Assembly (NCBI GenBank): GCA_017979445.1
Contig: CM030713.1
Span: forward strand, 31,339,915-31,403,914
Source of the DNA: Akebia trifoliata
Taxonomy: Eukaryota > Streptophyta > Magnoliopsida > Ranunculales > Lardizabalaceae
Direction: 5' to 3'
Length of the DNA: 64,000 nt
Shown: piece by piece, positions 21,801-32,967 of the stretch
Layout: the number at the start of each line of letters is the position of its first letter
How positions within the stretch are numbered: position 1 is the stretch's first letter
Made by a program: the position numbers and the translations under genes
The notes under the pieces: model-generated
Databases searched by the model: none
What the model was told of the DNA's origin: nothing
What the model saw: the letters and a program-made list of their open reading frames with translations, nothing else

Positions 21801-24800
21801 CTAAACACCTCCCCTGCTTTTCCTGTAACAACAAAACTCCTCCACCAATCTGCTACCATCTCCTTAAAATTAGGGTGTTTCAACCACATAGTTTCAAAAC
21901 GAAACGGAATAGGTCCCCTCCCAAATGGCCCTGCCTCTAGTTGAATAGGGCAGTGGTCTGACACAGGATTTGGGATAGCCGTCTGAGAAAGCTGACAGAA
22001 CAACAAAGTCCAATCATCTGAAACAAGAAACCTGTCTAACCTGTTAAGAGTTGGTACATCCTGACGGTTAGACCAAGTGAAGCTTCTGCCCTGCAGGGGA
22101 ATATCCACTAACTTGTTTCGGTTCACAAATTCCCCAAATCTCCTCATCTTAGTAGTAATCCTCGATCCCCCTTGTCTCTCACAAGTGAATCTTATGACAT
22201 TAAAGTCTCCCCCCAAGCACCACGGACGGTTCCAATACGTTCTCACATCATCCAATTCCTCCCAGAATTGCTTGCGTTCCCACTCTTTAGTAGGGCCATA
22301 CACACCCGAAAACACCCAATTGACTTCCTTCCCAACACACTTGCATAATATTGACACAGAAAAGGCACCCACTAACGAATCTTCAACCACGATCATCTCC
22401 TTATCCCATAACACCCAAACTCCCCCTGCTGTCCCATTAGCTGCTAGATACTTCCACCCCATGTTCCGGCCACCCCATATGTCTCGTAGAATCACCTTGT
22501 TCACTTGATTCAACTTCGTTTCTTGTAAGGTTACAATGTGAGGTTTAAACGATTGTAGGATTGCTTTAACCGAAGCCCTTTTATTCCTATCATTAAGCCC
22601 TCGCACATTCCAAGATATAATTCTAATCGACATTTATCCCATTGAGTTTTCTCCCACTTCGTAAAACTAGAGATGTGTCGGCCTTAACTGTAGCCCCTGA
22701 TTTTTGCAACTCCTGGACCTCTTTAGCTAACCTTACCCTTAGTTTCTTCACCCTGTTTTCATCCACCACCTCCAAACCTTTCCCTCTACGTAGATGTCCT
22801 TGTTGACTCATCTCTTCCTGATCCATCTCTGCCCGTAGAATGAATTCCACCTCATCTCTGATAATGATTTGTTCTTCCTCTAATGGGTCTTCCTCTCTAA
22901 TCACTGAATCAAAACAATCTTCAATCCCATTCCTCTTCTTGAGTGCTAATTCTAACAAAAGACTGGACCCTTCTATTTTTCCTTCTGTGTTCAAACCAGC
23001 AGACCAACTGATCTCATTCAAATTATTAATGATCCAATCAGCTAAAGCTTCCACCACCTGATGTTTCGTTTTTCCTCTGTCCCAACTCTTCGAATTATTC
23101 TCCGTATCTTCCCTTGCCAATAGTAGAGACTCTGAACACGTTTCCACCTGAGTATCATTTTCTGCACCAAGCCTTACATGTTCCACTCCTTCTATACTCT
23201 CCCCATTGTCACAGTGATCCCCTCGTGGTTTTTCCCCTTCGACAGATTGGAGGAGCTGGAGAAAACCACCCTTTCCAACATCGCTTATGCCCCCCCACCT
23301 CATACTGTTAGCCACCTCATGTCCTACCCGAGGTCACAGTACACAAGCATTTGTTTGATAGCCTTTTTAATTATATAAAATCAAAGCTGAAACAGGACAT
23401 CAAAAGGTGTATATCGTTGCGTTCTGTGGAGCCTGATAGTACTGGGTTACCAAGGAGGTACTGTAAATCAAGCCACACGTTCACGCTAGTCAAGCTGAAA
23501 TAAGGGTATTTTCGTAATTTCACTAATATTATGTAGAACTCTACTTAGGTTTCCTGTGGTATTTATGTTTCCCGTTTATTGTGAAAGGGTGTAATCTGTA
23601 ATTTAGAGTTTTTCTTTTAATAGTGGAATCGGTGTGATTCATGGACGTACCTCAATTTTGAGGGAACCACGTAAAATATGTGTGTTTCTTTATGTGATTT
23701 GTGCTTTGTTTCAATTCTTTTCTTGGTTCAATTGTCCCTGTTTTCTCAACATATATGGCATCCACACACACAGACTCGATGTCTTTAGAATATAATTAAT
23801 TTTGAATGATATTAAGTTCTTCAACTGAAAGCACCAGTTCCCTTTACTACAAAAATGAAAGGTACTCATCTTTTAGAAGGAATCATTAGTATGTGTAACA
23901 GTAAAAAAAAAAGGAAGGAACAATTTAAGAGTAAAAAAACTCACTATCTGTGGTAAAGCCATCCCACAAAGCCATGAACTCGGTTTTCATGACAGTCATG
24001 GCTTCATTATCTGTAGAAGATCGCTGCCTCAAAAAACTATCAACTTCGTCAATGAATATAATAGTAGGCTGGAGCTTATAAGCCAGACTGAATATAGCAG
24101 CCACTGAAGGTACAAATAGAAATAAAAGGTAAGGTGTTGATAATATGTAATATGGCAGAATACAAAAAGAAAAATACCCTTAAATGAAGAAAAAGAAAAA
24201 AACAATTAAGTAGATATAATATAGTAATAAGCGACATCATAATAAAAGCTTTAATAAGAAAATTTAATTAGATTAAAAAAAAATCAAACAGAGAAACTAT
24301 ATTTTCTAGACACTATCATTAATAAAGACTCAACAACAACAAAGTCTTAACCCAAAGATTCATGGTCGTCTAAATTAATCATGTTCCTCCATTCCAATTT
24401 GTCCAAAGTCAAATTTTCTGTTATAGTTAATGAAAACTACAACTATTAAGTCTATGAAATCCAAATTTGAAAAATATCAAAAGGACATTTTGAACACGTG
24501 AATTTTGATTTCAAAATACTCTCCTGTCGTGGTATGTGCCAGAACCATAGATTTTATGCCTCGGGATGCACATCCCCATAAATATGTGCAGTTGTGTATC
24601 CCAAGGAAAAAAAAAGATCTATGGTTATGGCACATGCCACAACCGGAGAGTATTTTGAGTATGCCACATGGGGGGAGTTAAAAAATCATTACTCTTTAAT
24701 ATAAGCCAAACATACCAAGTTTTTGTGCATCACCAAACCATTTGCTCATCAAATTAGATAACTTGACATTAATAAATACAGCTCCAGACTCCTTTGCAAT

Positions 24801-25896
24801 AGCCTTAGCAAGCATTGTCTTTCCAGTTCCAGGTGGTCCAAACAACAATACCCCTTTCTGGGGACTGAGAAGTTTCCCGCCACGTGCAAACAATTCAGGT
24901 CTCCGCAATGGAAGAATCACCAATTCAATTAATGATTGCTTGATTTGTTCCAAACCTCCGATATTTTTAAACTCTACATCAATATGGTCCGGATTTATAA
25001 CATCTTGGGCAATTTTATCCTGTAAAATTATGTCAAAAGAAACAAAGTTAATTAACACAACACCTCGCACATTTTTCATTAACATGCATCAATTCTGAAA
25101 CATTTTAACAAGAAAGGCTAAGCTGGTCATATCTCAATGTAGAAATTAATATATCATGCCATTTTTTAGAGAAAAGAAACCATAACTCGCATGAAACAAT
25201 TGAGCACGAATCACAATTTTTTTTTTTTTTCAAACTCTGTGTGAGTAATAAAAATACAAGATGAGAGTAGCGCTTTATATCTTTTCACTCCATTAATCTC
25301 TGATTTGGAGAGGAAAAACTAACTGATTCATTATTTTTCTTTTCTCTCCTCACTTAACAATCCAAAGAACAGAAATGGAGAGAGAGAGAGAGAGACTTTT
25401 TTTTTTTTTTCCTCTCTCACTTCAAAACTAGATCCAAATGAAGGATATTGTTAACATTGTAAAAACTGAACCAATCAATCTTTCTTGAAGATAGTCCAAG
25501 AGGCAAGAGGTTTCCTGTCCAATCCTACGAAACAAAAAAATCCCCGTCACCAAGTTACAACTACCAAGTCCAAGGACCAAAGTCATCCGATTTTTTTACG
25601 TGGGTGTGGATTGTGGATAGTTTTTTATGACAGGGTCAATTTGGTCATTCACTATTTATTTATTTTATTTATTTTAATTTGGCTCTCATAGATCACAAAT
25701 GCTGGTGGTGCAAGTAGAACTCCCAAAGATAATGTCGAGAGAGAGAGAGAGAGACCTCGTAGGAATTGGTAGAGAAGGGACGGCGATCAAATCGCTTCGC
25801 AATTTCCATCATCTTTTGTAGGCGATCACGTTGGCGTTGTTGATACCAAAGATACGCAGCAGCCACAGTCGTAGCGAATATCAGTTGCGGCAACAT
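17779..25896 (-). CDS. MSP1/ATAD1-like AAA ATPase, copy 2 (C-terminus frameshifted, LINE in intron 3)
   Basis: Exons: 25,756-25,896; 24,716-25,019; 23,945-24,103; 18,491-18,786; 17,779-17,964. Exons 1-4 are intact and in phase. They encode the anchor ([18 protein letters not shown]), Walker [11 protein letters not shown], Walker [11 protein letters not shown], sensor LAATNRP and AILRRF. Exon 5 keeps [15 protein letters not shown], but a 2-bp insertion (CCCC for CC near 17,834) shifts the frame about 40 codons in. The hydrophobic tail of copy 1 is replaced by [20 protein letters not shown] and a stop. Intron 3 is 5.2 kb because of a same-strand LINE. Expression then requires splicing across that LINE. 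The catalytic domain is complete, so the gene may be active or newly decaying. Its ATG is MLPQ; the frame upstream has no ATG. Confidence 0.85.
18161..18329. repeat. Foldback element (C-rich family) in intron 4 of copy 2
   Basis: GCGTGATAATACGACGCC followed by a ~17-bp C run, then a CTCTCC tract. The right end is GTGTGTCAGAAAATCATTAC. Orthologous to 7,398-7,571. Confidence 0.6.
18971..22633 (-). pseudogene. LINE ORF2 (endonuclease-reverse transcriptase) with one nonsense codon
   Basis: One continuous frame of 1,220 codons, broken only by TGA at 20,711-20,713. It encodes an exonuclease-endonuclease-phosphatase domain ([15 protein letters not shown] with catalytic Glu, [23 protein letters not shown]; residues ~1-230). 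A reverse transcriptase follows ([41 protein letters not shown], then [15 protein letters not shown], and FADDTLIF at ~687). Last comes a zf-RVT region ([35 protein letters not shown]). The stop replaces the conserved Arg of RGLRQGDPLSP, as a C-to-T change in a CGA codon would give. Without that change the frame would be open, so the insertion is young. There is no RNase H domain after zf-RVT. Confidence 0.92.
22623..23334 (-). pseudogene. LINE ORF1 C-terminal part (5' end missing)
   Basis: An open frame of about 235 codons enters from the 5' junction without its own start. The listed GTG at 23,315 is only an in-frame valine. The product is Glu/Lys-rich ([41 protein letters not shown]) and low in complexity. 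It lacks the zinc knuckle and the N-terminal RNA-binding domain expected of full ORF1 proteins, consistent with truncation. It overlaps ORF2 by 11 bp: its TAG lies inside ATGTCGATTAG, the start of ORF2. Confidence 0.75.
24511..24659. repeat. Foldback hairpin in intron 2, copy 2
   Basis: ATACTCTCCTGTCGTGGTAT pairs imperfectly with CACAACCGGAGAGTATTTTG. Same loop core as at 9,247. Confidence 0.65.
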
Positions 25897-26083
25897 CTCC
25901 AACACCACCCTCTTTGTCTTTCTTCGCACCTACCTCAGTCTTTCGATCGATTCTCTACAAATTCTTTAGGATTTGCAGAGAGAGTGAGAGTCAATAGTCT
26001 ACCTTCAACTCTTCAAGTCTTCCACATATTTAAAAGTTACCCACCCCAACATTACCTTTTCAGTCGTGCTGGCGAGACACAAT

Positions 26084-26217
26084 ATTTACGGTGATTCTCA
26101 CAATTCTGACGTGGACATGTATACATAACCGTAGATGGTTTTTACTCGTATCGCGAGGAAACACATCTATGATCATGTGCACATCCCATGTCAGACTTGT
26201 GAGAATCGCGGTAAATG
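26084..26217. repeat. Foldback hairpin private to unit 2
   Basis: The arm ATTTACGGTGATTCTCACAA pairs with TTGTGAGAATCGCGGTAAAT. Inner arms TGACGTGGACATG and CATCCCATGTCA also pair. The core is CGTAGATGGTTTTTACTCGT, then ATCGCGAGGAAACACATCTATG. It is absent from the matching positions of units 1 and 3. It is very similar in arms to 59,741-59,862. Confidence 0.75.
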
Positions 26218-26689
26218 CTTTTTGTCATTTCAGCATTTTCCTTACTTTTTTTTTTTTCCAACTTTTTCATATTCTCTCTCCACAAAATTATTACTTTTAA
26301 AATAGAATAACTTAAAATGAACGCTTTCCTTACTAACCAAGGAAATTTGCGTGACCGCATCTCTGGCACTTCAAAATAGAATCGGATTTCACAAGATGTA
26401 GATGTACACAGCATAAAACTATACCAACTTCAAATAAATTATTTTTTCGTTTCAAACTTAGGAGTTCCATCCATATTTTGGAGTGACATTAAAATATACT
26501 TCTCGATTGTACACTTCAGCATCAACATTGTGTAAAATCGATGTTAATTTTAAGAATAATGCTGAAGTGAGCTCAAGATTGAATCTCACGTCGCACACCC
26601 TAACATGAAAGTGTATACAAATCATAGATGTTATCAAAGCTTATGGTGTTCGTGATAAGATTTTTTGAGAAAAAGTGATTTTAAATTTA

Positions 26690-27430
26690 AAATTTAAGAT
26701 CCATGATTTATTAATGCAAGAACTACCATTTGTTTGTGTATAGCGAATGAAATATTATTGAGCATTGTTGGGAAAAAGACAATAAAAGATTTATAAGAGA
26801 AATTAAAAAGTTTGTACCAAATGAAATCCCTTATCAATTAGATTTTTTTGAAAAGAAAATTGCACGCTTTAATAATGAAAAAAGACACAAAGGTTTCGAA
26901 ATATTTAAATAAATTTAACAATTTCATTTGTCAACTTAAAAGCATCAAAGTAAAGATGGAGGATGAGGATAAGACAGTTATATTTCTTTAAACATTGTCA
27001 AAATCTTATAACAACCTTATGATTACATCGATTTGTAGTAAAGAAGATTCTCTTAATTTGAACTCTATTTTTTGTGCTATTATTGTCGATGAAATATGAA
27101 AGAAGGTGTCTTTGAGTAATTTAATTGATTCGAAAACGAAAGTGCTTGTAGCAAGATGTAGATTGAACGAGCGAGATAATCCATCAAAGAATTGTACAAG
27201 GAACAAATCGAAATTTCAATCAAAGTCAAAAGAGTCAAATGATAAAAATATGTGTTGGTTTTGTGGCAAGCCAGGGCATGTAAATAATAATTGTTGGAAG
27301 AGTAAAGAGTTGGGTTCATACAAAGGTTCTAGTACAGGACGTGAAAAGCAAAATGAAACCAAAGATGAAACTAATAAAGTTGAAGAGTCTACTTTAGATT
27401 GCATAAAAGAGATGTTCTTAATAAAATAAT
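26690..27430 (+). pseudogene. Ty1/copia gag fragment, unit 2
   Basis: It corresponds to 13,800-14,560. The zinc knuckle is intact here (CWFCGKPGHVNNNC, spacing CX2CX4HX4C), but upstream frames are broken by stops. It is a remnant only. Confidence 0.75.
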
Positions 27431-27789
27431 AATAAAAATAAATAAATAAAATCCAATAGTTGAAAATATCTTCAAGATAAGTCTCTTCATGCTATGCATG
27501 AATCCCAATCATTCATGGGTCAACGGAACCTTACCCTAAATTAAAAATGAAAACTACCATGACTACCAATGTTCATTGGAAAATGTAATGGTGTTTTTTA
27601 TTCAAGTGTTTGTTTGGTTAAATTTTATATGCATTTGAAGTATTTCATGAATATTTGTTTATTTGCAAAGTAGTTTGATGCTACTAATTTGTAAAGCATC
27701 AAATTGATTTGCCAATGGATAGAAAACCCCTAAAATATAATGTTTGATCTCAATGTCCGTTTTGCTATTATTATAAAAATTAATATTGG

Positions 27790-27936
27790 AGTGACCTCTC
27801 AGAAGGGGACACACGGAGGACAGCTTGACATGGTGGCAAGCGCATGCCCGTAATTGCATTTTCTCTGAGATAGGAGTAAAACGTATCTACGGACATACGT
27901 ACGCCACCACATAAAGGTGCCCCCTGCTGAGGTCAC
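27790..27936. repeat. Foldback hairpin, unit 2
   Basis: Orthologue of 14,935-15,078, with arms AGTGACCTC...TGGTGGCAAG and CGCCACCACAT...GAGGTCAC. Confidence 0.55.
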
Positions 27937-28929
27937 CCTAGCACAACTATTATAAATTAAATGGTGGCATGTGCAAACACACATGTATCAAATGGGCTTT
28001 TTTGTAATTTAGAATATTACTTAAAGGGTTTTTAAAGATTAATAATAAAAAGGATGGCACTTGCAATTTTGTTGTTGTTTTTTCTTCTTCCCAAAATGAC
28101 CTTTATTGTGTTAAAATTTAAATATAAAGGTGTGGGGGAATTTGGTGTGGAACCACTTCTACTCCACGTTATCTCATTGTGATAGAAAATATGTATTTTG
28201 GATATTTTGAAAAGTTCTATCAAGTTTCCAATTCGGAGAAATAAAAGATCAAAATTGTCAAGATCAACGATTTAAACATTGACTCTAGCTATTGAATCAT
28301 TGACCTCGATGATTTTGATTTTTCAAACTCAGCACTAAATATATCTTCTCAAAATATCTAAAATAGATATATTATAATCATGAAACAAAGATTTGAATCA
28401 AATGTTACAATTAAATCTTCACATTTATGAATATGACGATCTTCTTTTGTTTTTTGTTGTTACAAATCATCGAAATAAATTGAAACTTGAATCTTCAAAA
28501 TTCTGTGTATACTGTTCTGCACATGCTTTAAAATCTTGTTTCTATATTTTAAAAAATCGAAACGAGACCGAAACATATATTATTGAAAATTTCTGAGACA
28601 AACGAGACATTCCAATACATTAATATAAACATATAATCTTTTAGATGAGAACTAGGTCAAGGGGCATGTCATTCTTTAAAAACATATGGGTATCTCCCTT
28701 TAATTCAATCTTTAAGAGAAGATTGAGGTCAAGGGCATATTCTCCCTTTGAGAGCACTGATTTCTCAAAATCTCAAATACGAAAAGGAAACTAGAAACCA
28801 AAGAGAGAAGAAGCATGGAAGGATCTAAATTGAATTTGTGTGATTCCGGCAATCCAAACACTTCTCTCTATTTTCTCTCTCTTTACTATCTCTATCTGTA
28901 TTTCTTTTGGATCTCCCACTATTTTTTTT
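27937..28929. other. Right-hand block of unit 2
   Basis: Non-coding, shared with units 1 and 3. It includes a ~380-bp part (28,366-28,745) present in units 2 and 3 but not in unit 1. It ends with the same short ATGGAAGGATCTAAATTG frame at 28,815. Nothing functional is recognised. Confidence 0.4.
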
Positions 28930-29155
28930 TCCAGAAGGTAAGCTGGGGGTTTTGCACACTCCCGACCAGCTATATTAAATTAACAAAAAGAATATTACAT
29001 TCTCAAGAAATGTTTCTTATAAGCGTCCCTCTCAATAATTTGACTCAAATCCCTAGACAGAGGGGGAGATCATTGAATTAGATCAGAAGACAGCATAAGT
29101 AAAGTTAGGTGATCAGCAGCGGTTGGCCTCTTTGTAGGTGTGCTTGTAATTATGC
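28930..29155 (-). mobile_element. LINE 3'-end fragment at the unit 2/unit 3 junction
   Basis: Near-identical to 15,676-15,905, including the A-rich 3' end (TTTTTTTTCC on the plus strand) next to GGATCTCCCAC. Its place at both internal junctions, but at no outer edge, ties it to the duplication history. Confidence 0.7.
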
Positions 29156-29328
29156 CATTAGAACTTATTGTAAATATCATTGGGATCATCAAGATCAATC
29201 TTTAACTAGGTTTCCGGATAGATTAACTGCCTATTGTGACCCGATCCAGATGCAATCTAACCGAGGATTTGAACTTCAATCCTTGGAATGGCTGGAAACT
29301 TACACACCAGTGAAGACAGAATTTTATA

Positions 29329-30360
29329 GGGGAAATTATCAACAACAAAAAAACCTATACAAAATAATATTTCTTAAAAAGATAATAATTTTTGAAAAAT
29401 TATCAAAATGAACAAAATAATATTTAATGATTGATTTTTTTTTTTTTTTTTAAATCAAATATTCGACCCTTAAAGGATCGAATTTTTTTTTTAAATATAG
29501 GTAACTTAATCATTACTCCAAACTTATATTAATCAAAATAAGGGCCTTTCAGTGTAAACTTTAATATAGTTAAGTAGTGTAAACTTCAATATTGTCATGA
29601 AAACAACTTAGTTGAAGGAGCGTACTTGGCCGGCAGACTAGATTAGCAAAAAGACACTAATGCTCTCTCGAAGCTGGGCTGATCCAAGATGTGGTAGTAC
29701 TTTAGTTCTTGAAACAAATATATTTTGTTTTCAAATGACACTAATGACAGTTCCAATGTTTTAATATTTAAGAGTGTTTCTACTAATTTGACAGGTAATT
29801 GGTTGATATGCAAAGAAAAATGAGGGACTTGACCTCAGGACCTCTTGCTGTTGCTCTCAAGGAAAGATGGAAAGTTCAACATTTCTTTATGTGAGTATCT
29901 TTTTGTCCAACTTCGAAATTTTGACAACAATATAAATAGTTTTATTTGTCTTTGTAATTTTTCAGTTTTTGGCTCAAGAAACAAAAAAAATTAAATAGCC
30001 TTGCGTACAAAAAGACCCTTGGAAACTAGTAAATAATTGAATTTATAAAGAACAGAAGTTTAAATTTTAAAAAAAAAATCCTGCAAATATAAGTGGGTAC
30101 AGGTTTGTAATGGTTGTATGTTTTTTTATGGTTTCTGTGTCTTTTTAAAGTAGTCTAATAATAGAAGACATGAAGTTTACTCTTGTTTCTTCCTACATGG
30201 GCGAGAATGACTAACTACTTACCTATATTAAAGTTTACACTAAAAGGCCCTTATTTTGATTAATATAAGTATGGAGTAATGATTATGTTACATATATTAA
30301 AATTAAAAAAAAAAACGGACCACAATTTTTGACTTAAAAAGTAAAAATCAACTCTTTAAA
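29329..30360. mobile_element. MULE, unit 3 copy with deleted right end
   Basis: Orthologous to 16,053-17,325: the same AATTTTATA target (29,320-29,328) and GGGGAAATT start. The final ~280 bp at the right (outer TIR, second target copy and start of the next hairpin) are deleted; sequence jumps at AACTCTTTAAA to the C-rich hairpin loop. Confidence 0.8.
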
Positions 30361-30365
30361 GATCT

Positions 30366-30509
30366 ACGCCCCTATCACAGAACCGTGAATCATTTGACTC
30401 AGGACACGCAAGAGAAAGATTTATGATTATGCATATCCCGAGGTAAATGATGAGTGGTACTGCGATGGGGTGTGTGTCAAAGTAGGGCGGGGCGTTAAAA
30501 AATCATTGC
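30366..30509. repeat. Foldback element (C-rich family), unit 3, left end lost
   Basis: Only the loop and right end (GGGGCGTTAAAAAATCATTG) remain. Orthologous to 17,352-17,540. Confidence 0.5.
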
Positions 30510-31028
30510 ACAAAAACAAATTACAAATGGCTTAAAGTTCACAGTGATCCTGTAGAGACTGGACTCAAATGCATGGAAGGGTGATATAAGAGTATGCCTC
30601 AAAACACTCAAGATTACAAATCCTAATTAAAACTATATCGATGTCTAAAGTCCTTGACAAATATTAATTTGGAATGAACGACTGGAAATGTAAAAAAAGA
30701 ACAAAACAAGAAGAAATTGAAGTGTCCTGATAATACGGTCTAAGGTTGAATAGTATGAGCTTGGAATCTTAGAGATCGCAATCTGGAGCTGATCTTCCTC
30801 ATTCCTTGAACTTGCTCCCACTGATCCCGAGCTTAACATACTGTACTCACTTGGCACAGCACTGGTATTTCTTGGAATGCCAAGTACTCTCAAAATCTGA
30901 CTGCGATAGTGGTCTTGATATCTGCAACAAACAACCAAGAGTGACAAAAGAAATTTGTCTAATAAATATGTCTCCCTATTTTTATTTTTATTTCATTGGG
31001 AACAATCCAATAGGAAACAATTCATTCC

Positions 31029-31193
31029 TCCCCCCCCCCCCCCTCCTCCTCCTCCTCCTCCTCCTCCTCCTCCTCTGACACATGCCCCCTCGGGATACAC
31101 AAGAAAAAGATTTGTGGTAATGCATATCCCGAGGCAAATGATCTTTGGTTCTGTGATGGGGGCGTAGAAAGGTGTGCATCAGAAAATCATTAC
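31029..31193. repeat. Foldback element (C-rich family) with poly-C and (CTC)n, copy 3 intron 4
   Basis: The left end has been replaced by a C run of about 14 followed by about ten CTC repeats (31,029-31,075). The loop and right end are retained. The homologous sites in copies 1 and 2 have different C/T expansions. Confidence 0.65.
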
Positions 31194-32872
31194 ACTATGA
31201 TTATAGACTCCTAATATAAATTATAGTCTGGATTCATGTAAATTTAGAATAGATTGCAAAACATAGAAACTAGATGAACAAATAATTATTGTTAATCTTG
31301 CACATATGATATACCAACATTTAAGCCAAACTAATTATTATGAGGCATACTTACAAGAGATGTGTCGCCATTTTTTTCAGTATCTAATGATGCTTTCCTG
31401 CAGAGCTCAAAAAGATCTGAACCAGAGTATCCTTGGCACAAGCTGGCAATTTCAACAAAGTTGATGTTGTCCTCTACATTCTCATCCTTCAAAATTAGCT
31501 TCAGTATCTTGACTCTTTTGCTACAGTTTGGTAACCCAATCTCAAAGGTTTGAGAAAAACGCCTAAGTATTGCCTCATCAAGGTCTGCTGGCCGGTTGGT
31601 TGCTACAAGTACCGTCACCCGAGCATTTTCTACAGTAACTCTCCATGATAAGTACCTTTTTTTTATAAGTTAGAAATAATAAAAAAAACAGATTTTGGAA
31701 TTCAATATACAAGCATTTGTTTGATAGCCTTTTTAATTATATAAAATCAAAGTTGAAACTGGACATCAAAAGGTGTAAATTGTTGTGGTTTGTGGAGCCT
31801 GATAGTATTGGTCAACAAGGAGGTACTGTAAATCAAGCCACGTGTTCACGTCAGTCAAGCTGAAACAAGGGTATTTTTGTAATTTCACTAATATTATGTA
31901 AAACCCTAGTTAGGTTTCCTGGGGTATTTATATTTCTTGTTTATTGTGGAAGAGTGTAATCTGTAACTGCAAGTTTTTCTCTTCATAGTGGAATTGATGT
32001 ATTCTGTGGACGAACCTCAATTTTGAGGGAACCACGTAAAATCTGTGTCTATTTGTGTGATTTGCGTTTTGTCTCAATTATTTTCTTGGTTCAATTGTCC
32101 TGGTTTTCTCAACATATATGGCATCCACACACATACAGACTAAATGTCTTTAGAATATAATTAATTTTGAACGATATTAAATTCCTTAGCTGAAAGAACC
32201 AGATCCCTAAATAAAATTTATTACAAAAATGAAAGGTACTCATCTTTTAGAAGGAATCATTAGTGTGCGTAACAGTAAAAAGAAAGGTAGGAACAATTTA
32301 AGAGTAAAAAAAACTCACTATCTGTGGTAAGGCCATCCCACAAAGCCATGAACTCGGTTTTCATGCCAGTCAAGACTTCATGATCTGTCGAAGATAGCTG
32401 CCTCAAAAAACTATCAACTTCGTCAATGAATATAATAGCAGGCTGGAGCTTATAAGCCAGACTGAATATAGCAGCCACTGGAGGTACAAATAGAAATAAA
32501 AGGTAAGATGTTGATATTATGTAATATGGCAAAATACAAAAAAGAAAGCTACACTTAAATGAAGAAAAAAAAATTAACAATTAAGTAGATATAATATACT
32601 AAAAAGCGACATCATAATAAACTTTAATTCGATTCAAAAAAATCAGACAGACAAACTATATTTTCTAGACACTATCATTAATAAAGACTCAACAACAATA
32701 ACAAAGCCTTAACCCAAAGATTCATGGTCGTCTAAAGTAATCATGTTCAGCCATTCCACTCAGTCCAAAGCCAAGTTTTTTGTTATAATTAATAAAAACT
32801 ACAACGATTAAGTCTATGAAATTCAAATTTGAAAAATATCAAAATGGCATTTTGAGAATGTGAATTTTGATT

Positions 32873-32967
32873 TCTAAATACTCTCCTGATCTGGCATGTG
32901 CCAGAAGCATAGATTTTATGCCTCAGGATGCACGTCCCCATATGCCACATCAGGAGAGTATTTTGAG
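32873..32967. repeat. Foldback hairpin in copy 3 intron 2, loop deleted
   Basis: Arms ATACTCTCCTGATCTGGCAT and ATGCCACATCAGGAGAGTAT remain; about 50 bp of loop is missing compared with 9,247 and 24,511. Confidence 0.6.

Larger units (their letters stand above)
18882..23336 (-). mobile_element. L1-type LINE, 5'-truncated, in intron 3 of MSP1-like copy 2
   Basis: The element lies on the same strand as the host gene and ends in a 13-A tail (18,882-18,894 as T on the plus strand). It carries the end of ORF1 and a nearly complete ORF2. Copies 1 and 3 have the empty site (TTGGAATTCAGTACAC at 8,095 and TTGGAATTCAATATAC at 31,697), which fixes the insertion point. No target-site duplication is visible: the flanks rejoin at GGAAT and CAGTACAC with only two extra bases. 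This suggests an atypical end-joining event or a small target deletion. ORF1 is cut off at the 5' junction. Confidence 0.92.
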
